Assembly: GCA_963922205.1 (NCBI GenBank)
Contig: CAWUHX010000026.1
Coordinates: 1,364,001-1,428,000, forward strand
Origin: Romanomermis culicivorax
Taxonomy: Eukaryota > Nematoda > Enoplea > Mermithida > Mermithidae
Reading direction: 5' to 3'
Length of the DNA stretch: 64,000 bases
The notes under the pieces are model-generated. The model ran no database searches. It worked only from the letters and a program-made list of their open reading frames with translations, and was not told the DNA's origin. The translations under genes were made by a program, and so were the position numbers. Of the stretch, positions 20,843-34,982 are shown piece after piece. Numbering within the stretch: the stretch's first letter is position 1; the number at the start of each line of letters is the position of its first letter.

Positions 20843-23800
20843 ATGACCCACCAAACGCAAGATCATTTAGGAGAAATCGTTAGAGAACAGATAAACGATT
20901 TATTTTCAGAACATTTTTGTACCCTACGCACACAATTGAATCAGAATACAGTAAACCCTACCCTAATAGACGATCTAAGAACAGCAAACATTCGTAATAA
21001 CATGGCAAACAATTTCTACGCGAAACCTACAGTATTCACGGGCGGCGTGACCCAACATTTTGGTGAATGGAACAAAAGATTAGAACAATTCATGGCACTC
21101 CAAGGCATGAAAGATACAGACGTACAGTTAAAGTTGGCATGTTTAGAAATTCATTTAGGAGGAGCCGCATTAGCAAAATTCAAAAGTTTAGCAAATTCCG
21201 AAAACCCTCCCCACACATACAAGCAGTATAAAGTCGCATTACAGGCATTTTTCCCAAACAATAGAGATAATGAGCTACATCAACAATTCTTACGCGAAAG
21301 AAAACAAAAGCGTTCAGAAACAGTAACGGAATTCTTATTTGATCTAGAACATCTCGCAACCCTCGCCTACCCTAACTTTAACACAGACGCACGAGGAATG
21401 ATCATAAAACCCCTCTTTGTAGAAGGCATGCAAAACGAAATCAGGGAAGCAATTAAGTATAGAAGGTTCGCAACTCTAAAAGAAATGTCAGACGAAGCAG
21501 CTTACATTGAACAGCAAATTCTTAGAAATGAGTTAAAATCTAACGTCCTTCCCTTCATACCCCCAAAACCCGAACCTATCTTTTCCCTAACCAAAAACAC
21601 AGACCAACAGGATCTTTTGCATCAGTTAGAACAACAAGTAAAAGATTTACAGTTGCAGATCAAACAAAAACCCCAACCCCCACAACAGAGTAGCTGCAAC
21701 AATTTCAGTAACAATACTTTCAGCAGGAATAATGCTTACAGGAACAACACCACCCCTAGGCAATCCACATGCTTCCAGTGTGGACAAATCGGACACGTAG
21801 CTCGTAACTGTAAATCAATAGGTACCCGAAAATCATGTGAAATCTGTTTCCGTAATAATCACAGTACACGTGATTGTAAAAGCCGATGCATCCACTGCTC
21901 CCAAACAGGACATAGATCAGATAACTGCCTTTCGAAACCCTACTCAAATTTTCAATGTTTTATATGCAAGCAGAGAGGTCATACAAGCAGGTACTGTCCA
22001 AATCAGCAGAGTCGTAATATTCAAAATTGCATTGAGTACAGGCAACCCCAACCCCTCATGGACATTGATGACCCCGCATTTTACTCAAAATTACCCGCCA
22101 TAACTAACGGCCCTCAGACTACTTTAGGAACTATCATGCCCAACATCCACCGCCGTAGTGACGAATACGTCCTTGATCTGGACGTACCCGATTGGTGCGC
22201 CATGTCACCACCCCCCACGCCTGAAGCCGCAAAAATCGAAAAATCGCCGCCCACCATCCCCGTAGGCTACAAGATCCCCCGAAAACAAGATACTACGCCG
22301 CCTATCACCCCCGAAACCCCATCGAAAACAGGCCGCAATTTGTTATCCCTTCTCCATGGCCTGACCCCTGAACCCTACCAATTCCGCCCCCGCCAAACAC
22401 TTCTACCGACCCCCATAAGTAAGCAAGTCCAAACCCCATCCCATAACTCAACTTCTAAAGTTTTACAGAATGTTCAGATTTCAAACCGGCCACCCCCCCA
22501 GCGCAAAACCGCAAAACGACAACACCAAAAGCCCCAACACCAAACCGGCCACAACGAAAACATACAGTGCCCCGCCGCCTCCACTAAAACATTCTATTGG
22601 CCGATGTTTTGTATTTTTCTTTGTATAATAATCCCCACATCGTGTAGTGCCCAATTTCAGATGTGTGGAACTTCATTGAGCGGTCACTCAGTCAGCATAC
22701 CAAAACTTGTATCATGCATGCCCCCTTCCACAGTAGACAAACCCGTACAGACATTCGGAAAAATCTATATCCCCTCCACTAAGCCCCACATTACAGACGC
22801 ATACAAATGCAGTGTTCGCAAACGCAAAATTTGTACTAATACAGGATTTTTTGGATCAAAAGGTATTGTCTTCGACCAAACCGAAATGCAAAATCTAACC
22901 CCACATGTTTGTAAGGCAATCGTTATAGACAAAGAACACAACGGCCAAAAATTATACGAAACCCAACCAGGGTTTTGGTCAACAAACAACTCCCTAAGCG
23001 TAGAATACACATGGTGTTGTACAGACCATTGTACCTCAGTCACTAACGTCATCATAGAAATAGGACAAATAGCATCTTGGAATGGAAAATCTATGACAGG
23101 TACATTAGGCGACCTAGGGTCATGCAAACCGACATCAGGTCATTGTGTCACAGCCGACTGATCCATTATCTGGAATGAAACAGCATTTGAAAACTTATGC
23201 CCCTTCGAATACACAAATACACATCCCATAAAACTCACGCCAACCCACATGATAATAGAAGAGCTACAAGGTGCATTCTCGGTTAAAAATACAGTTTTTT
23301 CGAACCCCAATTGCCCAGAAATCCAAGACAGCATTCTAACCGAACAAGGCATTATCGTACAATTAGACAAAAGCACCCCACATCGTAATGCATTTTTAAC
23401 CCCAAAAACCAACGAAACTCATACTACACTATACGATTTTGATGATTTTGAACCCATTAATGCAAAACTAAACTATCTAGCAGACAAAATACAGGAATTC
23501 GAAATTCAAAATTTCAAAAACGTATGGAATGAATTATGCAGACAGGCACAGCGTCACCTTGATCTCGTATGGCAAATTTTACGTCTTGATGCAACCCTTG
23601 GAGCGCGTGCATTCCTACAGCGAACAGACATCATAGCAGAATTCACAGGAGAAGCCCTCACAGTCTGGCCCTGCAAGCAGGTAAACGCATTCAGAGTCTT
23701 TTGCAACCACAAAATCAACCAAACATGCTACAAACTTTTGCCCATCCTCGTAGGAACTGAACTCATGTTTTCAAATCCGGGAGGCAACGATTTGACCCCT

Positions 23801-24295
23801 TTTTCGCAAACCGTTGACTGCCATCACATGCATGTAGCCCTTTACAAACAGAATAATACATGGGTCAGTGAAACAGGATCCCCGCATGTCACAAATTTAC
23901 CTTTAGAAATCGTCTGGAACCAAAATTTCTCCCTTTTCCATTTTAATACACCCGCCATTTTTCATGATCAACTTGCAACTATTTCAACCAACTTACTCTT
24001 TTTGAAACAATACATTTACAAAACTCACACACTCGAAAACATTGTCAAAAAACTCGTCAATTACACTGCCCAAATGTCTCTCAATTCCGATACAGTTCAC
24101 AACATGATCTCAGGCACTGGCCAAGCACTCGGAAATACACTCTCTGGCGCCGGTCAAGGCATAGAACATGTAATAACTGGTACCACCCAAAGTCTCACGG
24201 ACGGATTAAACAATTTACTCAAAGGACCCCTGCAAATCATTATCAATCTCGCCGTTATTACTGTAGTTATTGCAGGCGTCTTTTATTCGTTTCTC
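20843..24295 (+). pseudogene. Copy 3 Gag - envelope-like ORF, with a stop in the ectodomain and 3' truncation
   Basis: It matches copy 2 from the start ATG through the four zinc knuckles. A TGA at 23159-23161 (GGA in copies 1 and 2) interrupts the glycoprotein ectodomain. The same frame then continues, with several private substitutions, to the membrane span. Similarity ends at about 24295. The protease, all of Pol and the 3' LTR are absent, and the sequence passes into a 1.1-kb TAG microsatellite. It cannot be autonomous. Confidence 0.92.
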
Positions 24296-24304
24296 TTTTA
24301 TTCA

Positions 24305-25407
<1,103 letters not shown>

Positions 25408-25436
25408 ACGACATCTATTCTTACTGAAATTTTAAT

Positions 25437-28400
25437 GTGCATGATGTGGATCCAGATTTTTTATTGCCTTTAGAATCAAAAACTGCCTGGATCACTGATC
25501 GTATCATCTACGAATATTTAAATTTATTTGTGATTCCAAATTTTCATGATCTACTTTTGATTGATCCCATTATATGGCAATGCGACATTTCCAGCTTCTG
25601 TAAACCCGAAAGTTCTGAATTTGCATGGAAAATTGCCGTCCTCCCAGTATTTCGTGACAATAATCACTGGGCCATAGCCATTTTTTTACGGGACGAAGGA
25701 AATGTACTATACTATGACTCATCCCGTCAAAACTTGGCATCTGTGGAAGACAAGATAAGAAGCATTTTTCATGTTTTTGTTGGCAAAAAAATAGACACCG
25801 CTAACTTTATACAACCACCAACAGACACTTATGCCAAGCAATCAATAGAAACAGCGGGCTGCTGTGGCGTATATGCGTGCATCTATGTGGGAAAGTTTTT
25901 GAAAAATCAATCTCTACTTTTCTCTAATAATGAAGTTCATGCATGGCGAAATACCGCATTGGAAAAACAATATTTTGGACAATACCAAATTAGATTGGTT
26001 AGTAAATCTTGTTCCCAAACAAGGGCGACTGAAAAAGTTATGTTTTCACAAAAATTTAGGAGTGGAAGTTCGCTCTTAGAAACATGGATGGATGAAAAGC
26101 TAGATTCTTGGCACAAAAATGGAGAACGATGGGCGGATTTTGAACATTTTTGCTGTGAATTCACGACAAAAATTGCAGAGCTTAGTAAGCAAAAAGATAA
26201 AAAATCAAATGCCCCGCCTCGTTGGAAGCGGGCGCCTGCAGCAGTTGACTTTAAAAAAGAAGCATCCAAAATTCAAAAGCTTTATGCTGCCACCAAGAAG
26301 AAAGCTATTAAACGCGTTCTTGATGAAAAAAGTGTGGAGTGCCCGATAGACGTATCAGAAATTGCCAATCATTTTGAGAAAGTCTTCTCTAAACAAGCTA
26401 TTGATCAAGAAAAATGCTATTCAGATTTTCCAATGTATGACTCATGGCCGAATGACCTGATGAAAAATTTCAGCAACCCATTTTCTGAACAAGAGGTCAA
26501 ATATGTACTGCATAGAGCACCCAACTCGGCACCTGGATCAGACTACATAAAATATAGTGATTTCAAGGCTTTGGACAAAGATGGAAAATGTTTGCAGAAA
26601 ATTTTCAACATTTGCTTTGCTAAAAGAATGATTCCAAGGTTGTGGAAAGACTCAAAAACTATCCTTATTTACAAGAAAGGGGACAAGAATGACATTGACA
26701 ACTGGCGGCCCATATCGTTAAGCATTACGATATATAAGCTTTATACTTCATTATGGGCCCAACGCATAATCCGTCTACATAACATGCTCCACAACACTGA
26801 CAAAAAAAGCGGCATCTTTTGTAGGGAGCAGAAGGGTTTCTTGCCAACTGAAGGTTGTGCTGAACACATCTTTTTATTAGAAGATATTATTCAGGGTGCC
26901 AGATTCAAGAAGCATAACCTGTCCATAATGTGACTTGATATGGCTAATGCTTTTGGGAGCATTCCACATGAATTGATTTTGTCAATGTTGAACAAGTTAG
27001 GTTTCCCATCTTTTTTCAACGAGATTTTTGGCGATCTTTATCTAGACAGCAAAACCAGTTTCCAAATCAATAAGAAAGAGAGTCGAAAAGTTAATATTCA
27101 GTCTGGGGTGAAGCAAGGCGATCCGCTAAGCCCATTATTGTTCAATATTTCCATTGAAGGCATTTTGCGGAATGTTAAGGCCACATTTGGCAGCCACGGT
27201 TATCAAAAATTTGATGAAACTTTTGTAATTTTCGCCTATGCTGACGATCTGGTTATGTTTTCAAAAAGGCCGGAAATTATGAACAAGATGCTGATACACA
27301 TGCATGATCTCTTGGAATCAGTTGGTCTAAAGCTTAAAGCTTCCAAATGTGCATCTTTGACCCTGGACAAGGGGAAAGTTGTAAAAAGGCAATTCTACAT
27401 TAGCAATGACATAATACCCACATTGATGCAATATGATGCATTTGCTACTTGGGCACTGACCAAGGAGTCAGTACAATAATTCAACCACAGAATGATATTA
27501 TCCAGGCCATTGAGGATATGGAGAAAATTGAGCAATCACTTCTGGCTCCGTGGCAGAAACTCGATGCCTTAAAAACATTCATCATGCCCCGATTCGGTCA
27601 CATTTTTCGTTTTTCACAACCAAGAAAAATGGACTTCCATACATTCGATGATAATTTAGTCCGAATTATTTGCAAAATTTGCCACTTGCCGAAAAATTCA
27701 TCACGCCACTATCTTACTACCCCTGTGGACATGGGCGGACTTGGATTCTTTTTGTCATCAGATGAACTCAATTTGCAACATGTTACTTACTTCTTTCGAC
27801 TGTTTACAAGCCCATGCTCGAACATCCAAGAATATGCCATAAAACTGTTGCATGAAACTGTTCCAAAGTGGATACATAAATGCCCAAGCCAAGATCAAAT
27901 TTGTAAATTTCTGAATGGGTCTACAGCAGGGGAATTCCATTCTTTTCGGTCATCAAATGGAAGAGATGCAAAAAGCCTGCTTAAGAGAGCCAGATGCGCC
28001 ATAAGAGCTATTCGAAAGGTTTTGAATTTAAGATTTGATTTTTTGTCAAATGGGAAGATTTGTATCAAATTGATCATAAATGGCAGAACTTCTGTTTTCG
28101 ATGAAACATGTCGGAATACATTTTACTATTCTGTCCGAAAAGCATTTCAAAATGCTTGCTTCAAATCATTTTGTGCTAATATGCATAGCCAGAGCAGAGT
28201 TTTGCAATGTACAGCAGTAGACAGTAGTAACAATGCATTTGTTAAAAATGGTCACCACATATCATTTTCGGGTTTCAAATTTATTCATCGGGCAAGACTG
28301 AATTTACTGCCGCTTAATGCTTCCCCTTATGTGAGGGATCGTGTTGATACAAGCCAGCTGATGCGGCAGTGCAGACGGTGTGGGTACCCACAGGAAACCT

Positions 28401-28900
28401 TACCCCACGTTCTTTGTCATTGCAAAGTGCATCTGGCTAATGAAATCACTGCTCGTCACAACTCAGTACTGGATCCTATCACAAAAACAGTAAAGTTTAC
28501 CAATAAGAATGCGACAACTCAAGTAAATGCAGTTTGCAATGTGGCGGGTCGAAATGTAAGGCCTGATTTAGTTATCATCAATGATACAAATAAAAGAGTG
28601 GATATTCTTGATGTTACTTGTACATACGAAAATGGCAAGCAATCCTTTATTCAAGCTTGTCTTCGAAAGCAGTTGGCATATGAGCCAGAAGTTAAAGCTT
28701 TTCAGAAACTTGGGTTTCAGGTTTTTGCGGATGCAATTGTGGTTGGAGTACTTGGAACATGGGATCGCTTTAATGACAAGATAATGGCACAATTGGGAAC
28801 ATCGTTTAAATATTTAAAACTAATGAAAAAATTGGTAGTAAAAGAAACTATAGAAAATTCCAAGAATATTTATTGGAAACATGTGTCATTGTCAAATTGA
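25437..28900 (+). pseudogene. Element A ORF1: Ulp1-like protease, RT and restriction-like endonuclease, broken
   Basis: The protease region holds the C48 pattern: His in NNHWAIAI, Asp in YYDSS, Gln in YAKQS and Cys in TAGCCGVY, so its catalytic set is complete. RT motifs follow: NWRPIS, LDMANAFGSI (motif A), GVKQGDPLSPLLF (motif B) and YADD (27237-27248). The endonuclease part has a CX2C...HX4C finger (CRRCGYPQETLPHVLCHC) and the RPDLVI...ILDVTCTYENG signature of the R2-type PD-(D/E)XK fold. Lesions are a TGA at 26931-26933 where element B has TGG, and a one-base deletion near 27440 that shifts the frame. The frame resumes as 27449-28900. Upstream of 25437 there is an in-frame stop and no zinc fingers. 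Confidence 0.87.
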
Positions 28901-29118
28901 TTATTTTTCTCTCAATCTATTTTTTTCTTTTCTTTCCTTGTAATTTCACCATTCAGTTTATTTTTTCAATCTATTTATCTATGTGTATGATAGAACATTT
29001 TTACCTTTTCTCTTATTCCCCAGCAGGGCTGGGTTATTTCTATTGCACCATGCGGGTCCCGGTTGTTTTATGGATAATCTAGCTGATCTTCAATGTAAAT
29101 ATTCAATCTTTTTTAGCA

Positions 29119-29957
29119 ATGGTGCTCACATTTGAAAAGAACAAGAATATTGTCCATATTTTGGAAACGGGCAAGTCTGCAATTTTAACTGAAAATATGC
29201 CTGAATTCCTCTGCCAATTTTTAATGAACTTGAATGGCAGTACTCTTACTCCTCCATTGGAGGTAGTCCAAAACATGAGGAATGTAGAATTAGTTGAAAC
29301 AGAACCGAATGCCTCACCATCCTCAATAGCCCATTGTCAGTACATTGAATTGACGCGGAATAATAATAATCACCATGAAATTGTATGTGCCATGTTGAAC
29401 AAGTTACCAAAACAAGCTGAGTTTTGTTGATTTTGGCTCTTAGGCGATTCCCAGATCAAACATATGGAAGGTGGAGACAATTTGTGCGACACAACATGTT
29501 TTCCAGGAAAAGGTATCGATGGATTATTCCATACTTTGTCATCGCGTGGATTTTATATTCCATCCAGTGTCCAAAAAATTGCGCTGGTTATAGGGACAGT
29601 GGACGCCTTGAATAGGATTAGCATTTCCCATTACTTGGCCACATGGAGGAAAATGTTGGAGCTTTTGCGAAGTGACCTAAAATTTCTCGGTCCATTATTC
29701 TATGTGACCTCCCCAGTTGGGGGAGCAAATGAACTCAATAACGCCTCCATAAATGAATTTGTTTTCTCCAAAAAAACTCGAAATCTCTATACGGTTGATT
29801 TATATGAGAGGATATTAGGTGCACTGGATGTGATTTTATAAACTTTTTAGCTCATGATGAAATCCATTTGAATGAGTCAGGTAAACGTCGATTGGCTCTT
29901 ATGTTGGCACGTTGGAAATTTTTTGTATCAAAATTTTATATGATGAAAGTGAAATGA
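29119..29957 (+). pseudogene. Element A second ORF: SGNH/GDSL hydrolase-like, broken
   Basis: The ATG follows TTTTTTAGCA. The first 100 residues are of unknown type. FWLLGDSQ (GDSQ at 29443-29454) then matches the block I nucleophile motif, PGKGIDGL is a plausible block II Gly, VIGTVDAL sits where GxND is expected but lacks the Asn, and HDEIHLNESGKRRLA (GAT 29856 to CAT 29865) matches the block V DxxH. A TGA at 29428-29430 replaces the CGA that element C has just before block I. A frameshift separates the middle from block V. SGNH domains are esterases or lipases, and such domains are known in the first ORF of CR1-type elements; here the domain is downstream of the RT ORF. Function is inferred from motifs only. 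Confidence 0.65.
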
Positions 29958-30012
29958 TTGAAACAAATTTTTTTCCTTACATTTGTTTTTTGCTTTGGCA
30001 TTTGATTAATAA

Positions 30013-30318
<306 letters not shown>

Positions 30319-30479
30319 ATTTACGAAAATCGGTCGGTTGTTTTGTTTTCTCTCTGTGATTTCTTCCTGGCTATACTTTCCACGTATCGACTTACGTTGC
30401 AATTGTGGAAAAACGGCTTATGCAAATTTTGCGTACGGAAATCTTATAATCTATTATCGCTTTTGACCAATTTGTGGCA

Positions 30480-33400
30480 ATGTTCCGAGCCAATTACTAC
30501 TTATCAAAAGGTCAAAAGTCGAAATGTTATTATAGATCTGAAAACCAGATCTCACAACGAAATGACAATGGAGTTTACGGACGATCAGAACAAACGGATG
30601 GCCATATTTCTGGCAAAATCGATTTTTCGAGAGAAACGATCACTAAAGGTAACATAGGATTTAAAGGTGGTACTCAATCACCCCTTACAGTTCCGGCAAT
30701 CGACTGCCCATCGAGATCAAACACAAACGATTTAACGGTTTTGGAAATTTTGGTACCTCTATCGAACCAAATATGTTGTGACTTATGTGACAAACATTTC
30801 GAAGCCGGCCAAGCTTCAAAAAATAGCCTATGCCGCCATCTGACTACTGCTCATAAACTTGATATACCTGTTTGCAAATACAAATGCCGATTCTGCGATT
30901 TTATTTCTGACTCGAAAAAAGGACTAAAAGTTGTGAAGTCTCATGTGTTGAATGAGCACCCGAGCTTTAGAGTTGAGACACCACCTAAACTCCCTTTTTA
31001 TTGCCCTAAATGTGATTGTTCATTTTCTACCAGAAACGGTCTACGACTCCACACTATTAAGCATGATCGACCACAATATGTTTCTGTTACAAGCCAGCTT
31101 GATAGCCAAAACAAAAGTTGGAATAGTAGGAAAGTCAATACGCTTGATACAACTTCTTTTGATTTCACAACGGAAAGTATAGTGTCCGATACTGACCCTT
31201 CAGTGTTTACTCCAGTATGTGCTGACGTCCCCCCAGGTGACACTGCGAAAGAAGAAATAAATCACACAACAGATTCAGTTGATGTTTTTGCGTATACTAG
31301 CTTCAACATTCATGATGTCAATCCTGACTTTCTGTTACCTTTGAAATCTTCTAGTGCATGGATAAGTGATCGCATAATCCATGAATATCTCAGTCTATTT
31401 GTTTTCCCCAACCATAAACATGCCTTTTTGATTGATCCAATCATTTGGCAGATGAATCTTTCTAGATTGAAACCACAAAAACAATTCGATGGAAAATTCC
31501 TATTTCTGCCAGTTTTTCGTGACAACAATCGTTGGGCTCTTGCTATACTGTCGTTAGATGAAAGCAAAGTTTTTTACTATGACTCATCACGTAACAACCC
31601 TATGCCCGTGCGTGATAATATACTGAAAATTTTGTCTCTTTTTGCCGATAGCCAAAATAGCACAGCTTGGTCATTCGTGACACCACATTCTGAAAACTAC
31701 GCCAGGCAATCGATTGAAACTTCTGGTTGCTGTGGTATATATGTTTGTATGTATGCTGAAAACTTCCTCGAAAATCGATCGCTACTTTTTCCAACAGTGA
31801 AGTACATGAATGGCGATCAAATGCTTTGAAAAAATTCAATTGTCACCTGGAGAAAAGTCACAATCTTACTAAGACGCCTTCACAGAAGAAGGTCGTCAAA
31901 AAAGTCAGATTCTATCAAATTGACCAAAAAAATTCAATCTTAAACGAATGGGTTGATTTAGAATTAGAATCCTGGCGCAAGAATGGCGAAAATTGGACCG
32001 ATTTTGAACATTTATGCTTAGAACTAATTTCAAGAGTTAAAAAAGCTGCCAATGTGACAGCCAAAACTCAAAAGCCTGCACATCGTAACTCTGATTGTAA
32101 TCGCGAAAAAATTGGACCAAGCTCGAGGGAGAAATCTGATTTTAAACTACAAGCATCAAAACTGCAAAAACTCTACAAAACCTCGAAAAAAAGAGCCTTT
32201 ACACAGATAATTGATAGTGAATCTTCGAACTGCCTGGTCAGGGTCAGCAGCGTAGCTGACCATTTTGAAAGCGTTTTTGAAGAAAAGCCATTTGACTGGG
32301 AGGTCACTACCCTGAACTTCCCTGCTCTTGAACCATGGCCGGCAGAGGCTATGGCAAAATTTAGCGCCCCATTTTCAGAACAAGAAGTGAAATACGTAAT
32401 CTGCCATGCTCCCAATTCATCACCAGGAGCTGACTATGTACGGTATGAAGACTATAGAGCGGTAGATCCTGATGGAAAAGCATTATGCAAAGTTTTCAAC
32501 ATCTGCTTGATTAAGAAAATGGTCCCGAATTTTTGGAAAGAAGCACAAACTATCTTGATTTTCAAAAAGGGTGATAAAAAGGATATTGATAATTGGCGCC
32601 CAATATCACTAAGTGCGACCATATATAAACTTTATACTTCCCTGTGGGCCCAACGTATTTTACGCCTCCAGAGGTGACTGACAGCTGCTTCTGTTGGGAA
32701 AAGCATTTTTAGCATCGAACAAAAGGGCTTTTTACCTGTTGAAGGCTGTTCAGAGCACATCTTTTTACTAGAAGATATGATTCATAATGCGAGATCTACA
32801 AAAAAAGACTTGTCAGTCATGTGGCTTGATATGGCCAATGCCTTTGGCAGTGTTCCCCATGGGTTGATACTCCTCATGTTGGAAAAGATGGGATTCCCAC
32901 CTTCATTTGTCAATATTGTAAAGGATTTTTATACTAACTGCAGCACAACATTCAAAGTTGGTAAATATGTGAGCCGTAAAGTGCCCATTTGGTCTGGAGT
33001 GAAACAAGGCGATCCTTTGAGCCCCTTGCTGTTCAATATAGCCATCGAAGGGATTCTCCGAAAATTTCAGGCAAACTTTGCTCACGAGGGTTATAATCGT
33101 TTCAACATGAACTCCACATTGCTGGCCTATGCAGACGACTTGGTTCTTTTTTCTAAAGCCTCACATATGATGCAAAATATGCTCATTTACCTCAATGCGC
33201 TGCTCAAATCAGTCAATCTGCAACTCAAACCATCTAAATGTGCTTCATTGTCCTTGGATAAAGGTACAGTAGTTGGACAGCAATTCGATGTGGATGGGAA
33301 AATTATCCCAGCCCTGATGCGCTATGATGCTTAGAGTTACTTGGGTACGGCTCAAGGCATCAGTGCTGTGGTGGCACCGCAAGACTGCATAATTACTGCT

Positions 33401-34783
33401 ATAAACGACATGAAAGCAGTTGAAAAATCTTGTTTAGCTCCTTGGCAAAAATTAGATGCTCTGAAAACTTTTATCCTGCCACGTTTTGGTCATATTTTTC
33501 GCTTCTCATCTCCACGGAAAATGGATTTTCACACCTTTGATGATGAACTAGTTTGCACTGTCAAAAAGATCTGCCACCTTCCCAGAATGGCATCTCGCTA
33601 CTATTTAACTACACCAATTGATAAAGGTGGTCTGGGTTTTTTTCTTTCATCCAATGAACTTAATTTGCACTTGATTACATATCTTTTCCGGCTCTTTACG
33701 AGTCCGCAAGCAGACATTCGGTCCCACATCACACAGATGTTACAGGAGACTCTGCCTAAGTGGATCCACAAACAACCTGATCAAACTGAAATGCTACAGT
33801 TCTTAAACGGGTACACGTCTGGCAAGTTTCATTCATTCCTGTCATCCAATGGGCGTGATGCAAAGTGTTTATTGAAACGAGTGAGATGTGCTGTTCGAGC
33901 AGTGAGGAAAGTTCTGGATTTGAAATTCGATTTTCTACCTAACCACAAAATTTGCATTAAACTAACAGCAAATGGAAAAACCCAAATTTTTGATGAAACT
34001 TGCAGAAATTCTTTTTTCCATACTATCCGAAAAGCTTTCCAAAATACGCAATTTGAAACTTTTTGCACAGCCTACAGGAGCCAGAGTCGAGTTTTGCAGT
34101 GTACAGCAGTGGATAATGCCAATAATGCTTTTGTGCCAGAAGGCAGACATATTTCCTTCTCCAGCTTTAAATTTATACATCGAGCTCGACTCAATCTGCT
34201 TCCATTGAATGCATCATCATACCTCAAAGAGGGGACAGATTCACAAATTATGCCCCAATGCAGAAAATGCGAGTATCCTCAGGAAACTTTGCCTCATGTT
34301 CTATGTCATTGCCCAGTGTATCTACCATATGGGATTACTGCTCGTCATAATGATATCTTGCAGCGAGTCGCCAAGGCTGCCCAATTTACTAATGGTGGAG
34401 CCACTGTTAAAGTCAATTCTGTTTGTTCCATTGCGAACAGATCAGTTCGTCCCGATCTTCTAATTGTAAATGAGAAAAACAAATGTGTAGATATTATAGA
34501 TATAACTTGTACGTATGATAATGGAACTAGATCTTTGATGCAGGCACGGCTTAGGAAACAGTTGACTTATGAACCAGAGGTATGGGCATTTCAATACCGA
34601 GGCTACCAAGTCTTTGCAGATGCCATTGTGGTTGGTGCCCTGGGATCATGGGATCATTTTAATGACAAAGTCCTACACCGTCTGGGCATATCTCATAGAT
34701 ACCTAAAGCTAATGAAAAAATTGATCATCAAAGAAACTATAGAACATTCCAAGAACATCTATTGGCGCCATGTCTCAATTTGA
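30480..34783 (+). pseudogene. Element B ORF1: three C2H2 fingers, Ulp1-like protease, RT and endonuclease, broken
   Basis: 30480 is the first in-frame ATG. Three C2H2 fingers lie between 30777 and 31064 and would bind target DNA. The Ulp1-like region (about 31310-31790) keeps Asp (YYDSS), Gln (YARQS) and Cys (SGCCGIY), but the catalytic His is Arg (NNRWALAI), so the protease is probably dead. RT motifs are NWRPIS, LDMANAFGSV, GVKQGDPLSPLLF and YADD (33128-33139). The endonuclease has CRKCEYPQETLPHVLCHC and RPDLLI...IIDITCTYDNG. Lesions are a one-base loss near 31790 (frame changes at 31826), a TGA at 32675-32677 and a TAG at 33332-33334. Order and content match NeSL-clade elements, which cleave a target site and prime reverse transcription there. 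Confidence 0.87.
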
Positions 34784-34982
34784 TCTCAATGTCATCATTC
34801 ACTTTTTAAAATAATTTTATTGGTATTTATTTTAACTTTTTTTCTCTTGTTTATTCTGCTTTTTAACTCTTTCCATCTTTGTATTATCCAGCCACTAGTG
34901 TGGTCTTTATCCCAAGCTCCCACTATGGAACCAAATTTTTATCAGTTTTATTTGAAAACTTCCATGTCTTAATTTTTTAGCA

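Larger units (their letters stand above)
2932..24295 (+). mobile_element. Tandem array of three Ty3/Gypsy-type LTR retrotransposons sharing LTRs, 8391-bp period
   Basis: The same 8391-bp unit begins at 2932, 11323 and 19714. Each unit is an 886-bp LTR plus an internal region, and adjacent units share one LTR. The copies are almost identical, with a handful of differences per LTR and scattered single-base changes in the ORFs. The left edge is clean (TGTAACG after 2931). The right edge is lost: unit 3 stops matching at about 24295 inside the envelope membrane span and runs into a TAG microsatellite, so no target duplication can be checked. The domain order RT, RNase H, integrase places it in the Ty3/Gypsy group. 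Unequal LTR-LTR recombination is the usual route to such arrays. A collapse or expansion artefact is less likely because each copy has private changes, including different stop codons. Confidence 0.93.

Noticed and set aside
2932..24295. Whole LTR array as an integrated exogenous retrovirus or provirus cluster
   Set aside because: RT, RNase H and integrase motifs, the primer-binding site and the array form fit a Ty3/Gypsy retrotransposon. Envelope-like coding alone does not show infectivity.
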